Shown: piece after piece, positions 54,996-64,000 of the stretch | Numbering within the stretch: position 1 is the stretch's first letter | Layout: every line of letters starts with the position of its first letter | Source: Eukaryota sp. TZLM1-RC | Taxonomy: Eukaryota; Metamonada: BaSk clade | Length of the DNA: 64,000 nucleotides | Reading direction: 5' to 3' | NCBI GenBank assembly: GCA_040285825.1 | Contig: JAUPSS010000003.1 | Coordinates: 3,100,001-3,164,000 of the forward strand | Program-made: the position numbers and the translations under genes | The notes under the pieces: generated by a model | Told to the model about the DNA's origin: nothing | Seen by the model: only the letters and a program-made list of their open reading frames with translations | Database searches by the model: none

Positions 54996-56293
54996 ATGAC
55001 TCTTGAAACAATTTTCTCAGAAGTACCTTTAGCTCCCCCTGACAAGATTCTCAATCTTGTTCAAGAATACAAGGCTGATCCCGATTCCCGTAAAGTCAAT
55101 GTGTCAGTTGGAGCTTTCCGTGACGACAACGGTTCCCCTGTTGTTCTTGATGTAGTGCGTGATGTTGAGCGTGATCTAGTTGAAGCAAAGCCATTCTTTG
55201 AATATTCCCCCATCGACGGAACTCCTGCTTTCCAGAAGCACGCTGCTGAATTGTTGTTTGGAGCTGAATGTCCTTTGAGAGCTGCTGGACGTGTTGTCAC
55301 CATTCAGACTGTTGCTGGTTCTGGTGCCCTTGCTGTTGGTTTTGAATTTATCAGAAAGTTCCTTCCTGGCAGAAAGATCTACACTTCCACTCCTACATGG
55401 CCCAACCAGTTTGTACTACTCTAAGTCACTTATTTCAGCATCGCCATGCTTGAAGCACGCTTCCCTGCTGAGCAACTCCAAAAGTACCGTTATTTCGATG
55501 AAAACACCAAACTTCTCGACTTTGATGGTATGATGGCCGATCTCCGCCAAGCTCCTGAAGGGTCTGTAGTTTTAATGCAACCCATCTGTCACAACCCTAC
55601 TGGTGTCGATCCCAATAGAGAGCAATGGAAGGAAATCACTCAGCTCTGCATTGACCGCAAGCTCATTGTTTTCCAAGATTGTGCCTACCAAGGATTCGGA
55701 TCAGGAGACCTTGATGAAGATGCTTGGACTGTTCGTTACATGGCACAGCAAGCTGTAGAACATGGACTTGAAATGATCTGCTCCTACTCTTTCTCTAAGA
55801 ATTTGGGATTGTATGGACATCGTATTGGCCAACTGAGCATCTGCTGTGGTAGTCCTGAGGTCGCTGAACCAGTTCGCTCTCAATTAAAACGCATTGTTAG
55901 AACTATGTACTCTAGGTTTGTAACATTGGGTACGATTCTCATTACAGCCCCCCTGTTCAAGGCGAACGTCTTGTTGTAGGTGTTCTTTCAGACTCCAAAA
56001 AGTATCAACAATGGAAGGAACAATTGAAGACCATGACCGAGCGCATTTTGGTCACAAGAAGAGCACTTTATGATGCTCTCGTCGCTAACAACACCCCCGG
56101 TAACTGGGAACATATCGTGAAACAAGCCGGTATGTTTTCCTTTACTGGATTGAATGCTGAGCAGTCCGCTAAGCTGAAGAAGGACCATCATATCTATTTG
56201 ACTGGTAATGGAAGAATCTCTATCTGTGGAATCAATCCTTCCAATGTTCAGTATGTCGCTGACTGTATTAAGCAAGTTGTAACTGAAAACTAA
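54996..56293 (+). CDS. Aspartate aminotransferase
   Basis: join(54996..55408, 55439..55915, 55948..56293), 411 residues, the usual length. A PLP enzyme that exchanges amino groups between aspartate/2-oxoglutarate and oxaloacetate/glutamate. Seen: 'VSVGAFRDDNG' near the N-terminus, 'CHNPTG' (the PLP-contacting Asn), 'FQDCAYQGF' (Asp of the cofactor site), 'SFSKNLGLYGHRIG' with the Schiff-base Lys at about residue 258, and 'MFSFTGL' with 'GNGRISICG' (substrate Arg) near the end. There is no targeting presequence, so it is probably cytosolic. Introns of 30 and 32 nt restore 'PTWPNH' and 'MYSSPPVQG'. With the glutaminase it would link glutamine to aspartate metabolism. Confidence 0.96.
55409..55438 (+). 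other. Intron 1 of aspartate aminotransferase (30 nt)
   Basis: GTTTGT...TTTCAG. Restores 'TWPNH'. It is a multiple of three, but carries an in-frame TAA if retained. Confidence 0.88.
55916..55947 (+). other. Intron 2 of aspartate aminotransferase (32 nt)
   Basis: GTTTGT...TTACAG. Restores 'MYSSPPVQGE'. Confidence 0.92.
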
Positions 56294-56501
56294 CTTTCAC
56301 TGTTTAGTAAGTATTTGTAAAAAATAAACTGTTTATTGGATAATTGAGATTTAAGTCACCAATAATCATTGAATAGATGATTAAAAATTTTGCAACTATC
56401 TTTGAGAAAATGTAGATAAAAGTAAAAGAAAGTTGCAACATCAAGAAAGGTTCAACATCAAGTTGTAAAAGAGTCCATCAGATCAAAAAGACTAACAAAT
56501 T

Positions 56502-57153
56502 CTATCGTTCATGTATTTTGCGTGGAAGTCGGCGCTTTTCGGATGAGATTCTCCTCTTTTCTCGCTTTTTAAGTGCCTTATCATAAGTACCTTGTTCTTG
56601 CAATCGTGATTTTTCCTTTTCCATAACCAATCTATGGACTTGAGAACGTTTTAAATAGCTACGTTTGCCATCAGGACGATCCATTTGAGACCTTTTGTGC
56701 TCTGTAAGAACTGCAATAGTATCCCGTTCTCTGAGGCGACGTGATTGTTCGCCTTTCAAATTGCCAAGGGTTTCAGTAACTGCACGATAGGCCACAGTTC
56801 CGGCTTTGAGTTTTTTTCGTTTGAGTTCCAGTTCCTGGATTTCCTTCGCACGATTATCATCAACAAAAGAATATTCTTCGTTGAAGAGGCGTGCATCAAA
56901 ATCTCCACATAGAGGATCAAAACGTGGATCTCTGGACTTTTTACGTTTCAAGGAAGGGTCAAAGAGTGCTTCACGTACACGAGAGGGGCGTTTGCGAGAA
57001 GAAAGTTCAACAGGACTAAGATTAAATGTTTGAGAAGAGCACAAACGCTTGATTTTTGCGTTTGGGTTTGGATCTGTGAGAGGAAGAATGGTTTTCGATT
57101 TGGGAATCAGAATGGACTTCTGAAGAAGAGTCGTACTCAGAGGATGAACTCAT
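56502..57153 (-). CDS. RRP36: RRP36 family rRNA-processing protein
   Basis: complement(join(56502..57015, 57047..57153)), 206 residues with a 31-nt intron. The signature 'SRDPRFDPLCGDFD' followed by 'YSFVDDNRAKEIQELE' is that of RRP36, a nucleolar factor of the small-subunit processome needed for early 18S rRNA cleavages. The N-terminus is Ser/Glu-rich and acidic, the C-terminus is highly basic and helical ('KKREKRRISSEKRRLPRK'). The start ATG at 57153 was chosen because splicing joins it in frame. Head to head with Ran across 82 bases. Confidence 0.9.
57016..57046 (-). other. Intron of RRP36 (31 nt)
   Basis: GTTTGT...CTTAG on the minus strand. Without its removal the exon 1 frame ends at a TAA inside the intron. 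Confidence 0.88.
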
Positions 57154-57235
57154 TAGATAAAGAGGAAATGGCAAATCGCCACGTCACACACACTAACACA
57201 CTTTTTCCACACACTTCCACAATAAAGCTTACCCA
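57154..57235. promoter_or_regulatory. Shared upstream region of RRP36 and Ran
   Basis: The 82 bases between the two start codons must hold both promoters and both 5' UTRs. The Ran side is rich in CACA and pyrimidines (CACACACACTAACACAC). No TATA-like box is clear. Confidence 0.6.
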
Positions 57236-57909
57236 ATGGCTCAACCTCAAGTTCCCACTGTAAGTCACACTGTTTTGTCTCACTGTAGTTTAAACTAGTT
57301 CTTGTCGGTGATGGTGGTGTCGGTAAAACCACTTTTGTTACCAGACATATCACCGGAGAGTTCGAGAAGAAGTACATAGCAACTCTTGGTGTTCAAGTTC
57401 GATCACTTCCATTCGACACCAACCGTGGACGCATCGTTTTCAATGTGTGGGATACTGCTGGTCAAGAAAAGTTTGGAGGTCTCCGTGATGGATACTATGT
57501 CGGTGGTCAATGTGCCATAATCATGTTTGACGTTACCGCACGTATGACATATAAGAATGTTCAAACTTGGTATCGTGACCTTGTCCGGGTTACTGGAGAC
57601 GGAATACCTATTGTTCTTGTTGGAAATAAGTGTGATGTCAAGGAACGTCGTGTGAAGCCCAAACAAATTACCTTCCATCGCAGACGCAATCTCCAATACT
57701 ATGACATTTCAGCCAAGTCTAACTACAATTTTGAAAAACCTTTCCTCTACATCATGAAGAAACTCACAGGAGATCCTAATCTTCATCTCACTGCTGAAAT
57801 TGCTGTCAAGCCACAGGAAGCTGTCATGGATCCTCAAATGGCTCAACAATACGAACAAGAACTTCAAGCAGCACAAACAGCAGAACTACCAGAAGATGAT
57901 GAATTTTAG
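57236..57909 (+). CDS. RAN: Ran GTPase
   Basis: join(57236..57259, 57289..57909), 214 residues with a 29-nt intron after codon 8. G1 'GDGGVGKTT' (15-23), G3 '[18 protein letters not shown]' (from 62), G4 'NKCD' (121-124), G5 'SAK' (149-151). '[19 protein letters not shown]' and the acidic C-terminus ending 'PEDDEF' (DEDDDL in animals) identify Ran rather than a Rab. It drives nucleocytoplasmic transport with importins and exportins and helps spindle assembly. An AATAAA lies 10 bases after the stop, so the 3' UTR is very short. Confidence 0.97.
57260..57288 (+). other. Intron of Ran (29 nt)
   Basis: GTAAGT...CTGTAG. Restores '[13 protein letters not shown]'. The only one of the eight introns starting GTAAGT. 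Confidence 0.95.
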
Positions 57910-58344
57910 TTACTTTAATAAATAGTGTAGTCATTTTTACCATTCATATTTTTTAATTCCAGTATCGTCGATCTTGTTTATTTCAAAATAATCTGAGTTA
58001 CAATGTGATTTCTCAAGTTTTGATATCCAAAACTCATACATTCGTTTTGTGTTCATGAAGCGTAAAATGACCCACTTAATGACTTAACTCTTAAAATTTG
58101 ACAGGAGAGTGAATATAATTGGACCTCAGTATCCAAAATGTTTTTGGTATCCAAAATGTTTAAAAAGCAACAGTTGGTAACAAAATCAATAGAAATAATG
58201 CAAATAATGTTGGGTGCCAAAAATATTGGGCCATTTGGGTGATCAGAAAAAAATCCCCCAATTAATAGACATCCAACTATTTCGTCTAGTTCTGACATTC
58301 CCAAAAATAAACACATCATCAATAGAAAATTATCAACCAGAAAA
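57910..58344. other. Ran 3' flank and spacer before tRNA-Phe
   Basis: No gene recognised; the minus-strand ORF at 58053-58322 has no distinct motif. Confidence 0.5.
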
Positions 58345-58418
58345 TGCTCCCTCCCGGATTTGAACCGGGGACCTTACGATCTTCAGTCGTACGCTCTAAC
58401 CATCTGAGCTAAGAGAGC
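58345..58418 (-). tRNA. tRNA-Phe (GAA)
   Basis: Minus strand, 74 nt. Acceptor GCTCTCT with AGGGAGC (one G-U) and discriminator A. D-arm GCTCAGATGGTTAGAGC. The anticodon arm TACGA-CTGAAGA-TCGTA gives GAA. The T-arm is CCCGG-TTCAAAT-CCGGG. A T run (TTTT) follows. No intron. Confidence 0.96.
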
Positions 58419-58599
58419 AACTGCAATCATTTGTTCAGTGAATTTTACGAAAAGACATTGTTTGCAAAAATGTGTTGTCGCCCATATTTATCACTTGTCC
58501 AGATTTGACCTACATTTCGTAGTACAGAATATGTTAACACAAAACATTGTCGACCAAATACAGATTTGAAGGTCTTAAAATACACACATAATTGTTATT

Positions 58600-60500
58600 A
58601 TAATGTTTACGGGATTTCAAAATACTATGCTTGATTGATGTTCGATATTTCTACTTGTTTTACGGTAAATCCAGTAAATTTGTGTATGATGTATTTTCTT
58701 TAAAGTCTTCATCTGATGTAAAGCAAGGGGATCCTTTGGACCCATTATTATTTTGTACTGCAATTCAAAAATCTTTAATCGCAATTAATGAGAAATACCC
58801 TTCTCTAAAAATTGTAGGTTATATGGATGACATCTCCCGTATTGGTCCTTTTGATGTTGTCCAAAAAGCTTCAATTGAAATTGCTTCACAATAGGAAGTC
58901 ATTGGTCTTCACTTGAATACCGGAAAATGTTTATTAATTGGTAATGAATTCAAAGAGTTTGAAATTACTAATGGTAAAATTCCTTTTACCAATTATTCTC
59001 ACAAAGCTTTTCGTTTTTTAGGTTGTTGGTTAAGAAATGTTGATGAATTAACTAAACATCTCATGAAATTGCTGAAAGACTTGGTAATGAGCTTCAATCC
59101 ATTTCTGACTTAGAAATAGCGAAACATATCAAATTTTTTATTTTGAAAATTTGTTACTCCGGAAAAATTACTCCCCTTTTGAAGTCGACAGCACCGTCTT
59201 TGTCTATTGATTTTTGCCAATCATTTAATCAACTTCGTGCAAATATTTTGCTTCCCTATAAGAAGTTTATCCTGAGTTAATTCGACCCCACTTGTCCTCA
59301 TCTTCACAATTTGGTGGTGTTGGCTTTACCAAATCTTAAATTCTTTGTCAAGTTTTTTTGCTGGTGGTGAAACAAATGATATTTTTGAATTTCTCAATCC
59401 TTGCCCCTGAAGATAGTCATTTGCTTTATCCTTCATTTTCCAAATATTTGTATGACCTTGATGTTGCTATTAATAAAATTGCACCAGCAATTGGTGTCTA
59501 TTTTTATACAACTCGGTTCAAGAGATTCCTCCACGAAATTTAGTTAATTTAAGGTATTGTGTAAAAAAGCTTCAACAAAAACTGACAGTAATATTTGAAG
59601 GGCTTTCAATGAAGGCTTGGATCATGATGTACGTCTTGGCATGGCCAAACAAAAAAAATCCCGCTTTTGCAAATTTTTTACTGAATGTTTGTGATAGTTC
59701 TGCGTCTTGTTTAAATCATCAATTACCAAATTTATGGTTTGTTTTTAGATGACCCTTGCTCTTCATTAACTATTTACTTTTTACTTCAATCTTTTATTTG
59801 GCCTGATAATCTTCCCCATGGATCAATTTGCAAATGGGGATAGACTGTCACTCCAACTTATTTATTTAATTGTAATCATTTTATTACTTTTATATCAAAA
59901 TTGCATGATGCAGTTCGTGACCAGCTCTATTGTATGTTTAAATCTTACAAAATCCAATCCTTTTTAGAACCTTTGCTTTCAGATTAGGCTGATGAAGCTG
60001 ACAAAAATTCTTTTGGTGATTGCTGCGGTGATGTGCTAGTTCCCGGTCTTGATGGATCAATGATCATTATTGACGTCAGATCTACTCATGTATCAAACAG
60101 CTCAAATGAAAAATTGACAGCATCTTTTAACTCACCTTTCCGTAGAGCTGAAGAAGCGAAAATTATCAAGTATGCTGAAAAAAATCAATAATCTGAATTC
60201 CAACTTACATACTCAATATCTTCTTTGTCCTTTTGCTTTTTCTTTATTTGAAACCTTGGGTAAAACTGCGTTATCTTTTATAGACGACTTTTCATCTATT
60301 GTCAAAAAGAGAATTGGAAGAATATTTGACCGAACCTTTTGGCAAAATAGAATTGTATTTTCTATTTTTAATAGAATGCATAGCCTTGTTTCTAGCTCGT
60401 AGTCATCACTAGGAAGATTTTATAAAGAAAATGCTCTGGGTAAATTTTCATTGGTAGATGTGAAGTTTGAGGAAATTGATTACGTTTTGACACAAATCCC
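58600..60500 (+). pseudogene. RLE-B non-LTR retroelement with RT and endonuclease, decayed
   Basis: Covers most of the group's known order: RT motif B 'VKQGDPLDPLLF' (about 58720), motif C 'YMDDIS' (about 58825, intact catalytic pair), thumb 'LNTGKCLLIGNE', 'FRFLGCWLRNVDE', finger (59800-59890), 'HDAVRDQLYC' (about 59910), endonuclease 'GDVLVPGLDGSMIIIDVRS' (about 60030) and 'EAKIIKYAEKN', C-terminus 'FLFETLG'-like and 'FWQNRIVFSIFNRM'. Several stops and shifts. It is the only copy here with an intact YxDD. Confidence 0.8.
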
Positions 60501-60761
60501 ATAACGTTCGGAAGTTGGGTGGTTGTTATCCTGTGAAAAATTGTATATATAACAACATGTTGCAAAAAGTAAGTGCTATATTAAGAGCAATTAAGAGTAA
60601 TGAAATGTGGGTTGTGTGTAATTTGATTGATTTAAAACAATTTATTTATTAAATTTCTGTTGAGTTTCCAAAAATATTATGTAACACTCTCAACAAGTGA
60701 TTATATATTCACTCAGTAGAATCTGAAACAGAATCCTTATATCGCACAACATTAGAGACTA

Positions 60762-62435
60762 CAGTAAACGGTTTAATTAGTCGGGATTTTTTATTAGTCG
60801 GAAATTGTATTAGTCTGGCCCAGGCTAATTTTTATTTACTTGCAGAAAAAGAGACATTAATTTATTCAACACTGAGTCACACAAATTAAATCCCATGGTT
60901 GTAGGATCCCCAATACTAAACGACCTTGCAAGACTCTAAGCACAACGGTCTCCACCGAGTGATGAAAATCAGGTAATAGATCTATAAGACTGAGCACCAT
61001 CTTTTACGGACGATCTTCCCGAAGATTCTGGATACTTTCCTATTTCTCAGTCATTGGATCGAAAACGTGAACCTCAAATGGTGGTTACCCTTTCTGACCA
61101 TTATATTGTTCTTCAATGGATGGAACAATACGTTCTTGACCAAAACAACACTCATCCACCTGGATTTTATGCCCAAACGCTTCGACAGTTTAGTCATCTT
61201 TTCCATCAGGATAATTATAAGTCAAATATTTCCAAAATCTCTGATTGGTGGAAGAAAAGAGACTTGTTTCATTAGAGGTATAAGAAAAGTACAAAAAGCG
61301 CTCGAAATTGAACGTGAAGTTGTATATCATTTAGGAAAAGTTCGTAACTTATTGTCTTCTGGAGAAGTTGATGATGCGCTAGTAGAAAATTTTGACGAGA
61401 CACACTTCGTGTTCAATGTTGACTCTGGTCAAACCTTAGTGGTGAAAGGAGCAAGAGATGTGCGTTTTGCAGACGTCGTGTCAGATACACTCGGTTCCAC
61501 CATGGTTGAGAAATTGACAGGAGGAGTTCGATCAAAGGTTGGCAAAACATTGATCATTTTCCAAAACGAAAAAGAGTCGTATCCGATCCAACGAGTACCA
61601 GATGATTTACCAAACGTGTCATATCGTTTTGCTGCAAAGGGCTTTATGAGAAGAAAAGTATTATCTGAATATTTGCTCTCGAGAAAAGTTAACTTACCTG
61701 ATAGACATGGACGAACCAAGATAATTTATTGTGATAATGCTCCTCGTCACCGAAAAAACGCAGAAATCCGTCACGCTTTACGTCAGTTAAACGCAAAATT
61801 GGTCTATTTGCCAAAGAACGCAACCCACTTAGTACAACCTGCTGATAATTTTGTCATCCAGAAATTAAAATCAACCTGGTTGAAGCTTTGGAACCGAAAG
61901 AAGCGATGAAAGAAGAGAGATAATAGAATCTGGTGAATGGCAGCGATATGGAAAGCTACCAAACCCTGGTAAACACTATTGTTTGGAACTCACCGAAGAA
62001 TGTGTTCACAAGGTCAACCAGTGTAGTGATCCAGATGGTTTGAGCTACACAAGGAAGGCCATGATTTTATGTGGACTCGCCTTAAATACCAATGAGTCAT
62101 GGGAAGTGGAGCAGCTGAAGCCAGAACTCCAGAAAATCGTAGCAAAACACTCTGAAAAGTTCAATGGCAGAAAGCCAGAAACTTGGACAGTGATGGAGAA
62201 TGATTGAGAATAGGTTATAGGTTACAATGGGTATAAAATTTAGGTCTTGAATGTTGTGTTCTAATGAAAAAAATCCCGACTTATTTACTACATGATAAAT
62301 TAGTCTGGTCCAAAGTAATAGAAATAAATGGAATATAGTCGGGATTTAATTGAGTCGGGCCCACAGTAATAGTTATATGGTCGACATCAAAACTATGGAA
62401 ATTAGTCGGGACCAGACTAATTAAACCGTTTACTA
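60762..62435 (+). mobile_element. pogo/Tigger-like DNA transposon
   Basis: 1674 bp with terminal inverted repeats CAGTAAACGGTTTAATTAGT (left) and its complement (right, one end-base mismatch), flanked by TA/TA, the usual target duplication of the Tc1/mariner-pogo superfamily. Subterminal regions carry many AGTCGGG or AGTCTGG motifs, likely transposase binding sites. The interior encodes a broken transposase. Confidence 0.88.
61020..62207 (+). pseudogene. pogo-like DDE transposase, frameshifted
   Basis: The N-terminal part (from about 61020, frame to 61275) reads 'LQWMEQYVLDQN', 'FYAQTLRQF' and 'ISDWWKKRDLFH', fitting the helix-turn-helix of pogo transposases. A frameshift near 61260 leads to the DDE core: 'NFDETHFVFN' (first Asp), 'IIYCDNAPRHRKN' (second Asp) and 'NATHLVQPADNFVIQKLK' (third Asp). 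A second shift near 61895 joins the tail (to 62207). Catalytic Asps look intact, but the two shifts make this copy inactive unless it is corrected by sequencing. Confidence 0.85.
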
Positions 62436-62509
62436 TACTATCTCAACATTAACCAATTTCTTTGAAGCTGTAGATCTCAGTTTCTGTATTCTCTTACCAC
62501 CATTTCTGA

Positions 62510-63868
62510 ATGAAAGAGACACTTGATATACGTCTCTTTGGGACGATTGTCCTGACTAAGCTGATTCCAACAATATACAAAACGTTTCGTATAAACTTGT
62601 TGGGCAATCTACCAAGTGATTCTGGGGTTAACATCGCGTCACAGGTTGCCTGGCTCGATGTTGCATACGAAATTGTACATGAGTGCCTCATCCTCCCACT
62701 ATTCTTTTTCATTGGAAAGCTCATGAAGCAATCATCGATTGGTCAATGTACAAAGCGTAAGGTCGGAAGTCATCTCCGGTCTATCTACGTTACTGCCGGT
62801 TCAATATATTCAATAATGTCGTTGCTTCTTATTCTATTTATTAGACCCATTCTGCAGATGATGGGACTAAGTGACGAACTTATTCAGGACTCTGTTTCGT
62901 ACATGAGATTTGAGACCATTAGCCTGATGGTCGGAACTCTGCTCAGGATCTCGATCATCGTTCTCATGTTTCTGGACGAGATGCAGGAAAAAGCATTGGG
63001 GTCAACATACCTACTCAAGGTTCTAGTCGTCCAAATGTGCGTCACTGTCGCTGGTGACGCATTTCTCCTGAGAAAAGGAGTGGGATCACTTAATCTTGGT
63101 GTTTTGGCCATTGCTTTCACCAACATTGTTGCCACTAGTGGCTGTCTTGCACTAACGTTTCACTTCCTTCATAGGGAGTCCATCTTGATTTTTCTCAAGG
63201 AACGTTGTCCATTTAAGTGGCAGACCCAGTGGTTCAAGGCTGGCTCTCTTTCAGGAGCCGAGTCCTTTGTGCGCAATATGGCGTTTATGACCATTGTGTT
63301 GCGCTTCATGAATGAATTGAACCATCAGGGAACGTTTTGGTTGGCCAACCACTTTATCTGGTCGTGGCTCTTGTTACCTGTACTATCTCTAGGCGAAGTG
63401 ATCAAGAGAGACATTGGCAAATGTCCCTCAAATGTTTACACCTCCTTCACGTTATACTTGAGATCTACTTTATACATAATTGCTGGGTGGGCAGTCTCTC
63501 TACCTGTATGGAAATGGTTCATGAAAAATGTCATGAACGTGGAGGATGTGAACAGTGTCTTTAATGTAGTGATGCTGTCAGTATCCTTTTATCTTGTTTT
63601 TGCCATCAACAATATCATTGATTCCATGTTCTATGGCATTGGGCGTACCGATCTCATGCTGTATCAAAGTATCCTTACCAATGGAATCGTATATGGATTG
63701 ACATTCTTCCTTTATGTCAAGAACATCTATGAACCAAGCCTTTATTCTGTAGCATTTATATTCGGCATGGGTATTGCAGTAGATAGTGCCATTACCTTTG
63801 CAATGTACTGGTACCTGAAGCCACGTCAAAAGCTAGAACCTAAGTTTGAGGCTAATGTGGCTGTTTAA
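62510..63868 (+). CDS. MATE-family multidrug/Na+ antiporter-like transporter
   Basis: 452 residues, single exon, about twelve membrane segments in two related halves. Substrate is usually a cationic drug or metabolite exchanged for Na+ or H+. 'SGAESFVRNMAFMTIVLRFMN' and 'FIWSWLLLPVLSLGEVIKRD' (from about residue 245) resemble bacterial MATE proteins of the DinF/NorM-like kind more than the eukaryotic ones I know. GC content looks clearly higher than in neighbouring DNA and there is no intron. Both could mean bacterial origin, but this is inference. It starts 75 bases after the pogo element. An AATAAA follows the stop by about 15 bases. Confidence 0.8.
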   Translation: MKETLDIRLFGTIVLTKLIPTIYKTFRINLLGNLPSDSGVNIASQVAWLDVAYEIVHECLILPLFFFIGKLMKQSSIGQCTKRKVGSHLRSIYVTAGSIYSIMSLLLILFIRPILQMMGLSDELIQDSVSYMRFETISLMVGTLLRISIIVLMFLDEMQEKALGSTYLLKVLVVQMCVTVAGDAFLLRKGVGSLNLGVLAIAFTNIVATSGCLALTFHFLHRESILIFLKERCPFKWQTQWFKAGSLSGAESFVRNMAFMTIVLRFMNELNHQGTFWLANHFIWSWLLLPVLSLGEVIKRDIGKCPSNVYTSFTLYLRSTLYIIAGWAVSLPVWKWFMKNVMNVEDVNSVFNVVMLSVSFYLVFAINNIIDSMFYGIGRTDLMLYQSILTNGIVYGLTFFLYVKNIYEPSLYSVAFIFGMGIAVDSAITFAMYWYLKPRQKLEPKFEANVAV

Positions 63869-64000
63869 CCAGTGTTTTTGTTGAATAAAGGCTGATTTTT
63901 CGGTTTTTGAAGAACTCTCAAATGATAAAGATAGAAAACTTGCTCAATATGTGCTGATTGTCATTTTCAAACTCAAACATCAGGTTTTCATTTTTCCAAA

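Noticed and set aside
55408-55438. Intron of aspartate aminotransferase starting at GTACTA (55413)
   Set aside because: That choice gives a stop right after the junction. Starting at GTTTGT (55409) keeps the frame and yields the family motif PNH.
54996-56293. Aspartate aminotransferase as a frameshifted pseudogene
   Set aside because: Both breaks are GT..AG segments of 30 and 32 nt whose removal restores conserved motifs, so they are introns.

Overview
The window is nuclear DNA of a microbial eukaryote, AT-rich and with the standard stop codons. Five host genes (glutaminase, two paralogous membrane proteins, aspartate aminotransferase, RRP36, Ran) can only be read through by removing very short spliceosomal introns of 28-32 nt. 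I found eight of these, nearly all starting GTWTGT and ending AG. Other host genes (ABCC transporter, WD40 protein, DHH1/DDX6 helicase, sulfatase, MATE transporter) are single open frames. Four intact tRNA genes are present: Glu-UUC, two Ala-AGC and Phe-GAA. The lineage cannot be named from this window; a protist with a compact but transposon-ridden genome fits best.

Layout: 1-3.0 kb, debris of non-LTR retroelements, including a copy carrying half of a tRNA-Glu. 3.1-7.0 kb, ABCC transporter, then tRNA-Glu. 8.3-15.2 kb, a Ty3/gypsy-type LTR retrotransposon with 121-bp LTRs and a C-terminal chromodomain. 15.2-18.1 kb, retroelement remnants. 18.2-19.0 kb, WD40 gene. 19.5-25.5 kb, more remnants. 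25.6-29.5 kb, a decayed unit with a 2A-like leader, a DEDDh-like exonuclease and a Fanzor (eukaryotic TnpB-like) gene. 29.5-34.3 kb, DHH1, a helical-repeat protein and a zinc-knuckle protein. 34.8-35.5 kb, second Fanzor remnant. 35.9-38.2 kb, membrane sulfatase. 39.3-42.1 kb, two tRNA-Ala genes in a flanking duplication around a retroelement that itself holds a gag-only LTR element. 42.4-43.3 kb, third Fanzor remnant. 43.3-46.7 kb, a double glutaminase. 46.8-48.0 kb, nested TIR elements with a MULE remnant. 48.3-53.8 kb, retroelements and a membrane-protein gene. 54-58 kb, its paralogue, aspartate aminotransferase, RRP36 and Ran. 58.3-62.4 kb, tRNA-Phe, another retroelement and a pogo-like transposon. 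62.5-63.9 kb, MATE transporter.

The non-LTR elements fall into two groups, called here RLE-A and RLE-B. Both have a reverse transcriptase, a Cys/His finger and a restriction-like endonuclease C-terminus. They are nested in one another with clear 11-12 bp target duplications, so both groups have been mobile. The most unusual items are the Fanzor family with its neighbouring exonuclease and 3' hairpins, the tandem glutaminase whose second half has lost its catalytic Ser and Lys, the tRNA/retroelement chimera, and the long duplication that carries a tRNA gene. All calls come from reading motifs by eye; no database search was possible.
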